A stretch of DNA of 64,000 nucleotides from Argyresthia goedartella. Lineage: Eukaryota > Arthropoda > Insecta > Lepidoptera > Argyresthiidae. A model generated the notes under the pieces. It was not told where the DNA came from and did not search any database. It saw only the letters and a program-made list of their open reading frames with translations. Below, in pieces: positions 54,465 to 64,000 of this stretch. The stretch's first letter is position 1; every line of letters starts with the position of its first letter. The position numbers and the translations under genes are program-made. The stretch lies in contig OX463820.1 in assembly GCA_949825045.1 (NCBI GenBank), positions 12,970,501 to 13,034,500 on the forward strand, in the 5' to 3' direction.

Positions 54465-57400
54465 GAATTTGCGGCCCAACCATTGGTTGCCCCCCAACCG
54501 GAGACGGTGGTGTTACCGATCGCCTCTGTGCTTGTTTGGGATTTGGCGGGCAACCCAACATACGTTCGCACCCTATTAGATTCTGGAGCTCAGGGCTGCA
54601 TTGTATCGAACGATTTAGCAAAATGGTTGGGCCTCAAGGTAAATAGGTATAATAAATCAATACGGGGCGTGGGGAATGTTACGGTTACGAATGTAGTTGG
54701 TCAATCGGTGATCACGTTCTCTCCACGTTATGACATTTTGACAAAAACATCCGTGCAAGCTTTAGTAATGACGCATGTCATGGGCAAACACCCCTTGGTG
54801 AAGTTGAATCCGGCCGTTCGATTCCTGACGTCAGGACTCAAGTTGGCGGATCCCGATTTTGACACTCCAGCCCCGGTCGACCTGCTACTGGGAGCAGACG
54901 TTCTGGGTAGGTTTCTGTTGTCGGATCGGCGAGTTCTTCAGCCGGACGGGTTGATTGCTGTGGATACTAAGTTTGGTCACGTGATCATGGGTCCGGCATT
55001 GCCAATGGTTAGGCCTGCCGAGTCAGATGGCATACTTATTGGCTCAGCGTTGTCAGACGCTATCCAACGTTTCTGGGAGATAGAGGAACCTCCCACCGCT
55101 CGTCGAGTCGACGCAGACGAAGAAGAGTGCGAGTTGTTTTACCAGAATAGTACTGGTCGCCTTCGTTCTGGTTGTTTTGTAACTCGACTGCCTTTCAGGG
55201 CCGGTCGACCGCCACTAGGAGAATCTAGGAAGATGGCTGAGACGAGATTGATGTCGATGGAGCGTAGGATGTCAAGGGACGCCGTATTTAAACAAAAATA
55301 CGTCGATTTCATGAGGGAGTATGAGTCGTTAGGACACATGTCGGTATCGGGTGTGGACTGGAGATCTGAGGATCATTGTTTCCTTCCACACCATGCCGTC
55401 CTGCGAACCCCTACCGGCAAGATTCGAGTTGTTTTTGATGGGTCAGCACTTACCTCGAACGGGATGTCCCTGAATCAGTGTCTACATTCGGGACCCAAGT
55501 TGAGTCGTGATATTTCGGATATTCTCACGAGCTTTCGGAGGCACCAGGTTGTATTTGTCGCAGACATTCGGATGATGTTTAGGCAAACGGTAATTCATCC
55601 GGCTGACAGAAGGTATCAGTTGATACTTTGGCGTGAGTCCACGGCCGAGCCAGTCAAGGTCTATGAGTTGAACACGAACACGTATGGGTTACGGTCTAGC
55701 CCGTATTTGGCGATGCGTACCCTGCGGGAGTTGGCGTCGCGTGGCCGTGTGAGCTATCCTAGAGCCGCCGCTATCCTGGAGCAAGATTTGTACGTCGATG
55801 ACGTCTGCACAGGGGCAGCCAGTGTAGAGGAAGCTCTGGACCGACGTGACGAGCTCATTCAATTGCTGGAACGAGGCGGCTATGAACTACGCAAGTGGAT
55901 GTCCAACTCCCCTGAGTTGATGGCTGGTCTCCCAGATGAGTTTCAACAAGACCCGCACGTTTTTGAGAATCCTGACAATCCTAACATGTTGTCAGTGCTT
56001 GGAATTCAGTACCGGCCCGTCCATGATGAGTTTACCTATCGGGTGGTTTTAGAAACACCGAAGGCCTGGACGAAGCGGTCAGTACTGTCAACGATTGCGA
56101 GAACGTTCGACCCGAATGGATGGATTTCTCCAGTCACCTTTGCTCTCAAATGTTTTATGCAAAGGCTATGGGCGGCTCAGTTGACCTGGGACACCCACCT
56201 CTCAGGTGATTTGTTGACTGATTGGACGCAAATGTTCACCTCGCTATCGGACATAAATAATGTATCGCTGCCGAGGAAATTGGTCCCTGCTGGGGATTAC
56301 AGGGCAACCCTTCACGGGTTTTGTGATGCCTCTGAACGAGGGTTTGCAGCAGCGGTTTATTTGCGAACCGTCACCTCCACCGGGGAGGTCGACGTGCGTT
56401 TGGTTTTGGCAAAAAGCAAGGTAGCGCCTATTCGGACAAGGATGACGATTCCAAAACTGGAACTGTCCGGGGCTGCTCTTTTGACCAAACTTTTGAATCA
56501 CACTCTAACAGTGTTGCGTGGGTCAGTGGTTTTGGAGGATACGGTGTACGCGTGGACGGACAGCCAGATTGTTTTGTGCTGGCTGAAGGCTTCGGTCCAT
56601 AACTTAGAGGTTTTTGTTGCGAACCGTGTCTCCCAGATTGTGTCGTCTGAGGTCCCACTGACCTGGAGACATGTACCAGGAGAATTGAACCCGTCTGATT
56701 GTGCATCCAGGGGATGTCGGGCTCCTGAACTCGTTAGACACCATTTGTGGTGGGGACCACCCTGGCTTGCCAGGAGAGAATCGGACTGGCCCCACAGCCA
56801 TGTAGTAGTATCTTCGGATCATGGCCCCAGAGCGGCCGTGCATGTTACCCAGAAGGCTGAGGACCCTGACGCCGGGTTTCTGCTGGACCGGTATAGCTCA
56901 CTTGACAAGTTGATAAACGTGTCCACTTGGATTAGGAGATTCGCTCGAAATTGTCGTACTCCTCGCGATCAGCGAACGTTGAACCCTATTCTGAATCCGG
57001 CAGAGCGAAACGAGTCGCTACTGAATTTGGTCCGGTTGGTACAGTCCTCGAAGTTTGGGGCAGAATTGGAGATTATACGAAGTGGACGTTCGAAATTGAA
57101 GGGAGCCGTCGCGCGTCTCAACCCCTTTGTTGATTCGACCGGGTTACTTCGGGTAGGAGGAAGATTGCGCAATGCGAATCTGTCGTATTCGGCTCGTCAC
57201 CCACTTCTGCTCCCCAAGGGGGGACAGTTAGTTGAATTGCTGGTGACTGATCGTCATATTAAAAACGCGCATGCCGGCTGTAACGCGTTGTTGGCCACGC
57301 TCCAGCGGGAGTTTTGGATCTTATCTGCCCGCCGTGTCATACGGAACATCGTGTTTCGGTGCATGCCTTGTTATCGACTTAAGGCTGCCACGATGCAACC

Positions 57401-58355
57401 TCTCATGGGGGACTTGCCCCCTGATCGTGTGAATGAGGTCAGACCGTTTTCAGGTGTTGGTACGGATTTTGCCGGACCGTTTATGGTGAAGAGTTCACGA
57501 TTGCGTACCGCTAAGCAATACAAGGCGTACCTATGTGTGTTTGTTTGTTTATCCACCAAGGCGGTACATCTCGAGCTCGTTGCTGATCTCTCGACAGAGG
57601 CTTTCATTGCTTGTTTGGATAGGTTTGTTTCTCGAAGGGGACTTCCAACTTTGATCCGCTCTGATAACGGCACTAACTACGTCGGTGCGGAACGATACTT
57701 ACGAGAGATAGTCAACTTTTTGAATGTAAATAAAGTGGATATTGGAACGGCCCTCTCCCGTCGGGGTATACAGTGGACCTTCAGCCCACCGATTTGCCCC
57801 CACTGGGGTGGGATTTTTGAGGCCGTAGTTAAGTCAGCTAAGACGCACTTGGGGCGTATAGTAGGTCAGACCGCGCTGACTTTTGAGGAGCTCGCGACAT
57901 TGTTTTGTAAGATCGAGGCCGTTCTCAATTCGCGACCGTTGTGTCCGCTCAGCTCGGATCCAAATGACCTGGAGGCTCTGACCCCAGGCCATTTCTTGAT
58001 AGGACAGCCACTTAACGCGTTGCCCGAGCACCCCTTCGAGGGAGTGAAATTGTATCGGTTGTCAAGGTATCAGATGTTGCAGCAGTTTACTCAGAATTTC
58101 TGGAAGCGTTGGTCGCTCGAGTATCTGCATATCTTACAACAGCGCCTTAAGTGGACTGACAAAACCAGCCCCCCTAGTGTTGGTGACCTCGTTCTGGTTA
58201 AGGATGCTAACCTACCGCCACTACGTTGGCGCAGGGGGCGCATTGTTAACTTGTTCCCTGGCAAGGACGGGACCCCCCGGTCTGCGGAGGTTCTAGTAGG
58301 AGGCTCGGTTCTAAAACGAGCGGTAGCAACGTTGTCTCGGCTGCCCGTAGATTAG
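54465..58355 (+). CDS. BEL pol polyprotein (protease, RT, RNase H, integrase)
   Basis: Open from just after the gag TAG to TAG 58353-58355. Numbering from the TTG codon at 54483 (1290 codons): the protease has LLDSGAQGC (Asp ~33). The RT has GKIRVVFDGSA, FVADIRMMFRQTVIHPADR and the active site LYVDDVC (YVDD ~437-440). RNase H has HGFCDASERGFAAAVY and YAWTDSQIVLCWL. The integrase has an HHCC zinc site (RHIKNAH ... CMPC), catalytic Asp ~995 (VGTDFAGPF), Asp ~1061 (RSDNGTNYVGAE) and Glu ~1113 (HWGGIFEA). All key residues are present. No ATG opens this frame near its start, so expression as a gag-pol fusion is expected. Confidence 0.93.
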   Translation, partial: EFAAQPLVAPQPETVVLPIASVLVWDLAGNPTYVRTLLDSGAQGCIVSNDLAKWLGLKVNRYNKSIRGVGNVTVTNVVGQSVITFSPRYDILTKTSVQALVMTHVMGKHPLVKLNPAVRFLTSGLKLADPDFDTPAPVDLLLGADVLGRFLLSDRRVLQPDGLIAVDTKFGHVIMGPALPMVRPAESDGILIGSALSDAIQRFWEIEEPPTARRVDADEEECELFYQNSTGRLRSGCFVTRLPFRAGRPPLGESRKMAETRLMSMERRMSRDAVFKQKYVDFMREYESLGHMSVSGVDWRSEDHCFLPHHAVLRTPTGKIRVVFDGSALTSNGMSLNQCLHSGPKLSRDISDILTSFRRHQVVFVADIRMMFRQTVIHPADRRYQLILWRESTAEPVKVYELNTNTYGLRSSPYLAMRTLRELASRGRVSYPRAAAILEQDLYVDDVCTGAASVEEALDRRDELIQLLERGGYELRKWMSNSPELMAGLPDEFQQDPHVFENPDNPNMLSVLGIQYRPVHDEFTYRVVLETPKAWTKRSVLSTIARTFDPNGWISPVTFALKCFMQRLWAAQLTWDTHLSGDLLTDWTQMFTSLSDINNVSLPRKLVPAGDYRATLHGFCDASERGFAAAVYLRTVTSTGEVDVRLVLAKSKVAPIRTRMTIPKLELSGAALLTKLLNHTLTVLRGSVVLEDTVYAWTDSQIVLCWLKASVHNLEVFVANRVSQIVSSEVPLTWRHVPGELNPSDCASRGCRAPELVRHHLWWGPPWLARRESDWPHSHVVVSSDHGPRAAVHVTQKAEDPDAGFLLDRYSSLDKLINVSTWIRRFARNCRTPRDQRTLNPILNPAERNESLLNLVRLVQSSKFGAELEIIRSGRSKLKGAVARLNPFVDSTGLLRVGGRLRNANLSYSARHPLLLPKGGQLVELLVTDRHIKNAHAGCNALLATLQREFWILSARRVIRNIVFRCMPCYRLKAATMQPLMGDLPPDRVNEVRPFSGVGTDFAGPFMVKSSRLRTAKQYKAYLCVFVCLSTKAVHLELVADLSTEAFIACLDRFVSRRGLPTLIRSDNGTNYVGAERYLREIVNFLNVNKVDIGTALSRRGIQWTFSPPICPHWGGIFEAVVKSAKTHLGRIVGQTALTFEELATLFCKIEAVLNSRPLCPLSSDPNDLEALTPGHFLIGQPLNALPEHPFEGVKLYRLSRYQMLQQFTQNFWKRWSLEYLHILQQRLKWTDKTSPPSVGDLVLVKDANLPPLRWRRGRIVNLFPGKDGTPRSAEVLVGGSVLKRAVATLSRLPVD

Positions 58356-58358
58356 GGG

Positions 58359-58387
58359 ACAGGTGGGTGCCTGTCCGGGCGGGTGAT
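58359..58387 (+). promoter_or_regulatory. Putative polypurine tract region
   Basis: A G-rich stretch (GGGGACAGGTGGG, GGGCGGGTGA) lies directly before the 3' LTR, where plus-strand priming is expected. Confidence 0.5.
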
Positions 58388-58931
58388 TGTTCGATTCCAA
58401 ATCGATATTCGATCGATGGTTTCGGAACGGCCATTTTGAATTTGACGTTGCTGCCAACCTTGCAGTTTTTGACAACTGACAGACGAAAAGCCCTCGCAAT
58501 GTAACGCGTATTGATTAGGGTATTGAAATTAAATCGCAAGCCATCTGGAATGTATTCGGGTTCCCCTCAGGATTGTCTATATAGCTGAGTGTGTTGTGGT
58601 TCCCCGAACCAGATAAAGTTCGCATTTACGTGGCCGATTGGTTTTTCCCACGTAACATAACCTGTGTTGGAACACTGTGCTCGTCGAAGCTGGCCTGCCA
58701 GTCATACCTGGTTGGCTGAAGAACCTGTCTACCAAGAAGAGCCTAGGGTGCACCCGGGCCTTGCAGAAAGACAGGAGGTTGACGGGAACGAAGCACAGAC
58801 CAGGTTAGATCGACTCCATAATTAATAGCTCGGTGAATCGCCGACGTTCACACTTCTTGGCATCTGATCGCTACGCTACCTCGTAGCTGATGGGCCCCTG
58901 CGAGGTCATTAGGTGCCGAGAGGCCTGAACA
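58388..58931 (+). repeat. 3' LTR of BEL element
   Basis: 544 bp; by eye identical to the 5' LTR. The following CTAAC is the target duplication. Confidence 0.93.
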
Positions 58932-58936
58932 CTAAC

Positions 58937-60088
58937 CCTCAAGTTATAGCAGAAATTTTTTGCAATAATTTCAGTCAGCATATAGTACACGACAAGGTAG
59001 AGCCTGAAATGGCGTTGGATCTGTTAAAGAGCAACACAAACCGGGAAATCGATGAAATGAGAATGACGCACACGAACTCAGCTGAGATTAGAAAGTTAGT
59101 AGAGAAGATAGCCAATAAGAAATCTTGTGGTGTTGACGAGATACCCATAAGTCTAATTAAAGAGTACATTTTAATTCTAGCAGCACCTTTAGCTTATTTC
59201 TATAATTTATGTATGGATAGTGCTATTTTTCCAGATCAGCTTAAGATTGCTAAAGTAGTACCTGTGCATAAAAAAGGAAAGAAAGCTGATTCAAAAAACT
59301 ACAGACCGATTTCCCTACTCTCGGTTCTTTCGAAAATATTCGAAAAAATTATGAAATCAAGGCTGGTAGATCACCTCAGTTGTAGAGACATAATTAACAG
59401 TCGTCAATTTGGATATCGGCAGGGAATCGGTACTAGTGAGGCTATGAACACATTGGTGGAGGATCTACTGCGGGAGTTAAACTTTAAAAAAAGGGTAGCG
59501 GGTCTCTTCTTGGACTTAAGTTCGGCATTTGACACGGTTGATCATGACATATTGTTAGCAAAACTTGAGCATTATGGCATTAGGAACCAGGCCCACAATC
59601 TTTTCAGATCTTACTTGTCAAACAGGAGGCAGTTTGTGGAGATCAAAAGCGTAGTTGATGACACAACTGAGAAGAGCATTAGATCTAAGTTTGTCAAGAT
59701 TTTGCAGGGAGTGCCGCAGGGATCTATATTAGGGCCTATTCTATTTATTATCTTCATAAATGATCTTATTTCTTATATGTCGAACGTTGAACATGGTCTC
59801 CGGCTCGTGCTCTTTGCGGATGACACTAATGCCATTATTTCTGGATCGAATTTGTCTGAGCTTAGTTATAGAGTTGATTGTGCTACAGTTAAATTTAAGA
59901 ACTGGTTTAATGCTAATAACTTGACTCTGAATGTACACAAAACAAGCCTTATCCTGTTTAGAACCACTACTAGAGTAAATGATAGTATAAATGTGTCAAT
60001 AGGGGGCCAGCAAATTTCGTCGGTCATGACCACCAAATTTTTAGGTGTCACCATAGATGCCGACTTAAATTGGAAGGCAGAGCTAGAG
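58937..60088 (+). pseudogene. Jockey reverse transcriptase, middle piece
   Basis: Resumes the Jockey frame after the BEL element: PQVIAEIFCNNFSQHI, IANKKSCGVDEIPISLIK, NYRPISLLSVLSKIFEKIMK, GLFLDLSSAFDTVDHDILL, GVPQGSILGPILF and the active site LVLFADDTNAII. It runs to FLGVTIDADLNWKAELE. No stop interrupts it. At 60089 a foreign Jockey 3' end supplies a false C-terminus and stop. The open frame therefore reads as 410 codons from 58913 but is a chimera. Confidence 0.88.
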
Positions 60089-60399
60089 AAAAAGGGATAT
60101 TACAATGTTCAAGATTACTTAAATGACAGGACTGTATGGGGTTAATCTGGCTCAACACAGACCTTGCTGTTAATAATTTTGTAATTATTTATTCCTGCTT
60201 ATTAATCATAACAATTAAATTTTTCATATTTGTATTAGTTAAGCACAACCTATTTTTAAAAGAGATCTAAAAATAAATCTGTGGGAGTTTCTACGCCCTT
60301 CTTCTCCCACAGTGGTCCAATGTAGAGAAGAGGCAAAAAATGACGTTTGCTAAGTATATGTAAATATCTACAGTAATAAAGCACTTTGACTATTGACTA
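60089..60399 (+). mobile_element. Jockey 3' end (311 bp) inserted in the Jockey RT
   Basis: It holds the last 18 codons of another Jockey (KKGYYNVQDYLNDRTVWG, stop), a 3' UTR and a (TTGACTA)-type tail. TAGAG occurs at both borders (60084-60088 and 60400-60404), a plausible 5-bp duplication. Across it, AELE joins PVTDSISSACYALSSLRDE as in intact relatives. Confidence 0.85.
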
Positions 60400-60943
60400 T
60401 AGAGCCAGTTACGGATTCCATCAGTTCTGCATGTTACGCCTTATCAAGTTTAAGAGATGAACTTACTACCGATCAACTGAAAATGGTCTATTATGCTTTG
60501 GTAGAGTCCAAACTAAGATACAGTATAGCACTGTGGGGGGGCAGTTATCAGCAAAATCTCAAGAAGGCCTTCGTTGCGCAGAAGAGAGCTATACGTATTA
60601 TCGAGCGTATTCCGCCTTGGGAATCATGTATGCCAAGTTTTAAGAAACTCAACATTTTGACGGTACCGAGCCTATATATTTTGGTAGTGCTTACCAGACT
60701 TGTAAAAAACCAAAATGGTGAAACAGATAAACAGAGGATTATAAGAGTAGGAACTAGAAGGAAAGACCTTACTTTTGATATAGTTCCTAAGTTAGATATA
60801 GTTTCACATTGTGCTTATTAGCAATTAAATTTTTTAACAAGTTGCCTACTGAGTTAAAAACAATTCAATCAATTGACGTATTTAAAGTAAGATTAAAACA
60901 GACTTTGTTAGAAAAGTGCTGCTACTCTCTAGATGAATTTTGA
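60400..60943 (+). pseudogene. Jockey reverse transcriptase, C-terminal piece
   Basis: PVTDSISSACYALSSLRDEL, VYYALVESKLRYSIALWGG, FVAQKRAIRIIERI and SFKKLNILTVPSLYI continue the Jockey thumb and C-terminal region. A frameshift at about 60819 precedes the real end (AIKFFNKLPTELKTIQ ... CYSLDEF, TGA at 60941-60943). Confidence 0.85.
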
Positions 60944-61172
60944 AGGTGACATAACTAGTTTGATTTTGTTGTATTGTTATTGACATTTGAATTTATGAAT
61001 TGACTTGTAAGGATTATTATTTGAAATGATTGTTGGATTTTATTTTATTTCTTGTTATATATGACTATTTAATTTTTGTATAATTTGGATTTGTTTGCAT
61101 GCAATAATGTGACAGTGATTTAAACTTATTTCGAACACAATGTATTTTGTTTACGAATAAACGATAATAATA

Positions 61173-61688
61173 ATAATACACTCCGGGTCAAGTATGGAAA
61201 TTCCTCAAAACGCTTGGTATCGGCAAGTCTCAGGATGAATTGATTGGTAATGTTGATCTCAGTGGTCTCAACAAATTCTTCGCGGTCCCCCCTGTCGTCA
61301 TGAATCCTTTTGTAAAGGATTCCACGCTTTGTCACTTGCGCACGAAGTCAGCTCCTACCTCCACTCCTTTTGACTTTAGACTTGTCGGAATCAATGCGGT
61401 TAAAAAGGCTGTGCTCGCTATTTCCTCTAAAGCTATTGAAGGAATTTATTGATTGATTGATTTGATAATATTTGTTCCAAAATGATCATCATTGTACTTG
61501 ACGAGCTCCTTCCTGCTATAACTCACATTATAAACCACTCACTCTCCAGTTTCTCCTTCCCTAATGTGTGGAAAAAAGCTTTAGTTATCCCTTTACCCAA
61601 AACATCTAATCCCTCCTCCTTTAAAGAGTTTCGTCCAATTTCCATCCTGCCAATCCTCTCCAAAGTCCTTGAATCCATAGTCCATGCT
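61173..61688 (+). pseudogene. CR1-like RT, N-terminal piece
   Basis: QVWKFLKTLGIGKSQDEL, GLNKFFAVPPVVMNPFVK and FRLVGINAVKKAVLAISSKA lead to a frameshift and a TGA-rich patch at 61445-61470. Then MIIIVLDELLPAITHIINHS, NVWKKALVIPLPKTSNPSS and FRPISILPILSKVLESIVHA follow. The frame is then cut by the DNA transposon at 61689. Confidence 0.85.
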
Positions 61689-62795
61689 AGACTTGGGTAA
61701 CTCGAGAGTAAGATATAATATGACACACATATCGCTTGACGTCCATTATATCCTAGTTACATCCCAGCGATATGAATCATATCTTACTCCCCAAACAAAT
61801 CTCGCTCTCTCTGCCCAGGCTACACTAAACACAGTTGTGTGAGAACAAACCAACAAAACCAGACGACTTCCAGTTTTAAAATGTCACTATTAGGCAAACA
61901 GCAACCTTATCACCTTAACATTTGGTCTACATTTGGTCCACATTTTGTTGGCAAATACACAATTGACCAAACCAACCACACGTATTTCAGTCTTAAATGT
62001 CACTTTTAGGCGAATATCAACCTTATCACCTTAATCATTGGTCCAAATTTGAGCCGGATATCTAGTAGTAGCGATAACGAAGGCGAACACACACTAACCG
62101 CACCGAACGGATCGACGGCGCCGAAGGAATCGACCACGCTGCTCTCGCGCGTTGCTCTGTCGCACTCGCACGCCACGCATGACCGGATAAGCATGGATAG
62201 GTGTGCGTTCACCTGTACACCAGAGCGAGATTCGCGGAAACGAACACGTGGGTTTTTTCGGCTATCATCGGTTGGATTAAGATGAGCGAGAAAGAGTATG
62301 TGTTTGTCATAATGGGCATAATGTTTCCAAAAGTTTGCTTATTGATTTGAATCTTATCGCATTGCAATAATCTCGAAAAGCAATAAAAAATCTATGGGAT
62401 ATAACGTTCATATTAATGTATGAAGAAGCTATGGAGGCATCAGTTCGCTGCCAAGGCAAAAGTGATCAAGGGATCGAAGCGGGCAATAAAAAATGGTCTC
62501 TAGGTAAGTTGGTTAAGGCATAGTTCAAATGGTGAAATTAAAATGCAACTGTTGCAATTTGTTTGTTTATATATTTTGTATTGAGTAGGTTATTTTTCGA
62601 GACTCTTCCAACTCATCAACTCATTTAACATATAAGAGCCTTGAGAGATAAAAGAGTAAGAAATAAGTGGGAGTTGGAGCGTTATGAGAAGCCATAGATT
62701 TGAATGAGTGAGATATGATAGAGATATAATGTGTCACCGAATCAATAGATATGAGATATGATTACTCCCTATAAAGACACACTTTGCGCAAGTCT
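61689..62795. mobile_element. 1107-bp non-autonomous DNA transposon, 10-bp TSD
   Basis: AGTCCATGCT is repeated on both sides (61679-61688 and 62796-62805). The 7-bp TIRs are AGACTTG and CAAGTCT. Subterminal motifs GAGTAAGATAT / ATATCTTACTC recur near 61707 and 61775, and a related GATATGATTACTCC lies near the right end. Excision would restore the RT peptide VHAQLSSYLSSNKLL. No transposase was recognised; ORFs at 62006-62285 show no family. Confidence 0.85.
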
Positions 62796-62805
62796 AGTCC
62801 ATGCT

Positions 62806-64000
62806 CAGCTCTCCTCCTACCTTTCCTCTAACAAGTTGCTGAACAAATTTCAGTCCGGATTTAGGTCGGGTCACAGTACCGTAACGGCCTTACTCAAAGT
62901 CACTGATGATATTCAGCACGCGATGGATTAGAAACAGCTCTCTGTGATAGCACTTTTGGACTTTAGCAGCGCCTTTAACTGCGTCGATTTTGACATTCTC
63001 GTTGAGATACTGAAGTCCCTGAACGTGTCCTCTGACTCTGCTAGCTGGTTTGATTCGTACCTGAGAGGGCGACAGCAGCGTATCAAGTCGGAGGAGACTT
63101 CAACAGAGTGGTGTGACCTCTTTGCGGGAGTGCCCCAAGGTGGTATACTGTCTCCCCTTCTTTTCTCTATCTTCATTAATTCCATCTCGGATGGACTCTC
63201 CTCGTCTTATCATCTTTATGCCGACGATCTCCAGGTTTACCGACATTTTTCTCTTAATGATATGGCCTCAGCCGTAGAACTGTTAAATGAAGATCTTGAT
63301 AAAATCAGGGACTGGGCCAATTCTTATGGGCTACTAGTGAACCCTAGTAAGTCTCAGGCTATGATTATTGGTTCCAGGTACTCCCATAACTCATTACAGC
63401 ATTTGTCCATTGCTCCTGTAACATATGACGGAACCATAATCTCATAGCACGAAGGCCAAAAATCTAGGAGTTTTCTTCGATAACCAACTGACCTGATCAG
63501 TCCATGTCGGCGAGGTAAGTCGGCGAGTCTTTGCCAGTTTCCACTCTCTCAGGCGTCTTCAAAACTTCCTGCCTCGTCGGACAAAGATCACGCTCGCTCA
63601 GTCTCTCCTCCTCCCCCTGATCGATTACGCAGATGTATGCTGGGCTAGCGTGACTGAAGAGCAACTGAACAAACTCGAGCGACTTCAAAACCTCGGGATT
63701 CGGTTTGTTTTTGGTCTGCGCAAGTTTGACCACGTCTCAGAGTATCGCAGGGAGCTGAAATGGCTCCCGATTCGTCTTCGCCGGGATTCCCACATCCTCA
63801 TTTGCCTCTTCAACATTTTATATAATCCTCGCTATCCTGGCTTCTTACGAGATCGTTTCGAATTTTTGTCCCCGGATAGGCCACGGAGATCGCACACTCG
63901 GTCGCTACTTACAACTCCGCAACACAATACTGCCGCCTATGAACATGGGTTCCGACTTCACGCCATCCAACTCTGGAACAAACTCCCCAACGCTATTAGA
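62806..64000 (+). pseudogene. CR1-like RT, core and C-terminus (runs off window)
   Basis: Contains KFQSGFRSGHSTVTALLKVT, then an in-frame TAG at 62929-62931. Next come IALLDFSSAFNCVDFDILVE, GVPQGGILSPLLF and the active site YHLYADDLQVYRHF. After a frame change near 63447 it reads AKNLGVFFDNQLT, a TGA, then SLLLPLIDYADVCWASV, LERLQNLGIRFVFGLR and HAIQLWNKLPNAIR at the window end. Two stops and an indel make it inactive, but residue conservation is high. The YADD box differs from the FADD of the Jockey that interrupted it. Confidence 0.87.

Larger units (their letters stand above)
51392..58931 (+). mobile_element. Full-length BEL/Pao LTR retrotransposon
   Basis: The 7540-bp element has two 544-bp LTRs starting TGTTCG and ending GAACA. 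It is flanked by a 5-bp duplication CTAAC (51387-51391 and 58932-58936). The order is LTR, gag, pol (protease, RT, RNase H, integrase), LTR; I see no envelope ORF. Removing it restores the interrupted Jockey frame exactly. The LTRs look identical by eye, indicating a very recent insertion. Confidence 0.95.
50332..61172 (+). mobile_element. Jockey LINE inserted in the CR1-like LINE
   Basis: It is 5'-truncated within its endonuclease. Its coding pieces are 50332-51391, 58937-60088 and 60400-60943, and it ends with a (TAA)n tail at about 61150-61172. It is itself split by a BEL element and by a small Jockey 3' fragment. Confidence 0.85.
47700..64000 (+). mobile_element. CR1-like LINE, outermost layer of the nest (runs off window)
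   Basis: Pieces in order are ORF1 (47759-48572), ORF2 endonuclease (49138-50331), RT N-terminus (61173-61688) and RT core to C-terminus (62806-64000). The gaps are later insertions. Rejoining the borders restores a conserved protein order (endonuclease linker, QVWKFLKTLGIGKSQ, then RT). The 3' end lies beyond the window. Confidence 0.85.

Overview
The window looks like nuclear DNA of a moth or butterfly (Lepidoptera). It is AT-rich, has genes split by long introns, and is crowded with transposable elements typical of that order: Jockey-like and CR1-like LINEs, mariner/Tc1 elements, a BEL/Pao LTR element, tRNA-derived SINEs and the dispersed 'AAGGGTTCCGTACC' repeat. No bacterial-type operon, CRISPR array or rRNA gene was seen.

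Host genes. (1) A DUF229 (sulfatase/alkaline-phosphatase-like, type II membrane) gene on the + strand has coding exons at 14743-15002, 15124-15370, 15447-15747 and 25349-26536. The reading frame is continuous across all junctions. The last intron is 9.6 kb and is full of transposons. (2) A complete SWEET/MtN3 sugar transporter (slv-like) lies on the - strand. Its five coding exons are 40671-40750, 39050-39127, 37953-38179, 37296-37471 and 29793-29891, which sum to 660 bp (219 aa plus stop). Its last intron is 7.4 kb. (3) A probable 5' end of an unidentified + strand gene has an untranslated exon ending at 41967 and a start exon at 42862-43026. It is divergent from the SWEET gene and about 1.1 kb away.

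Mobile elements by region. 1-14.1 kb: part of an unnamed TIR element, several broken LINEs including one with a likely complete 5' end (4485-7767, - strand), and a DD37D mariner split by a Jockey insertion (11.6-13.6 kb). 15.7-25.3 kb (DUF229 intron): a degenerate Jockey containing a SINE, a second copy of the unnamed TIR element, a mariner split by a CR1-like LINE, a 303-bp tandem duplication across that junction, and a Tc1-like pseudogene. 26.5-41 kb (SWEET gene and flank): SINEs, MITEs, a piggyBac-type TTAA-flanked MITE, and a decayed LINE whose C-terminus looks like an R2-type restriction-like endonuclease and whose RT box is YLDD. 44-64 kb: one large nest of insertions.

The nest at 47.7-64.0 kb has at least four layers. 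A CR1-like LINE (ORF1 47759-48572, ORF2 from 49138 past the window end) was split by a Jockey LINE (50332-61172). That Jockey was split by a BEL/Pao element with LTRs that look identical (51392-58931, TSD CTAAC) and by the 3' end of another Jockey (60089-60399). The CR1-like RT was also hit by a 1107-bp DNA transposon (61689-62795) with a 10-bp target duplication. The BEL element is the youngest and most intact object: a 637-codon gag ORF and a 1290-codon pol ORF lie in the same frame, separated by one UAG.
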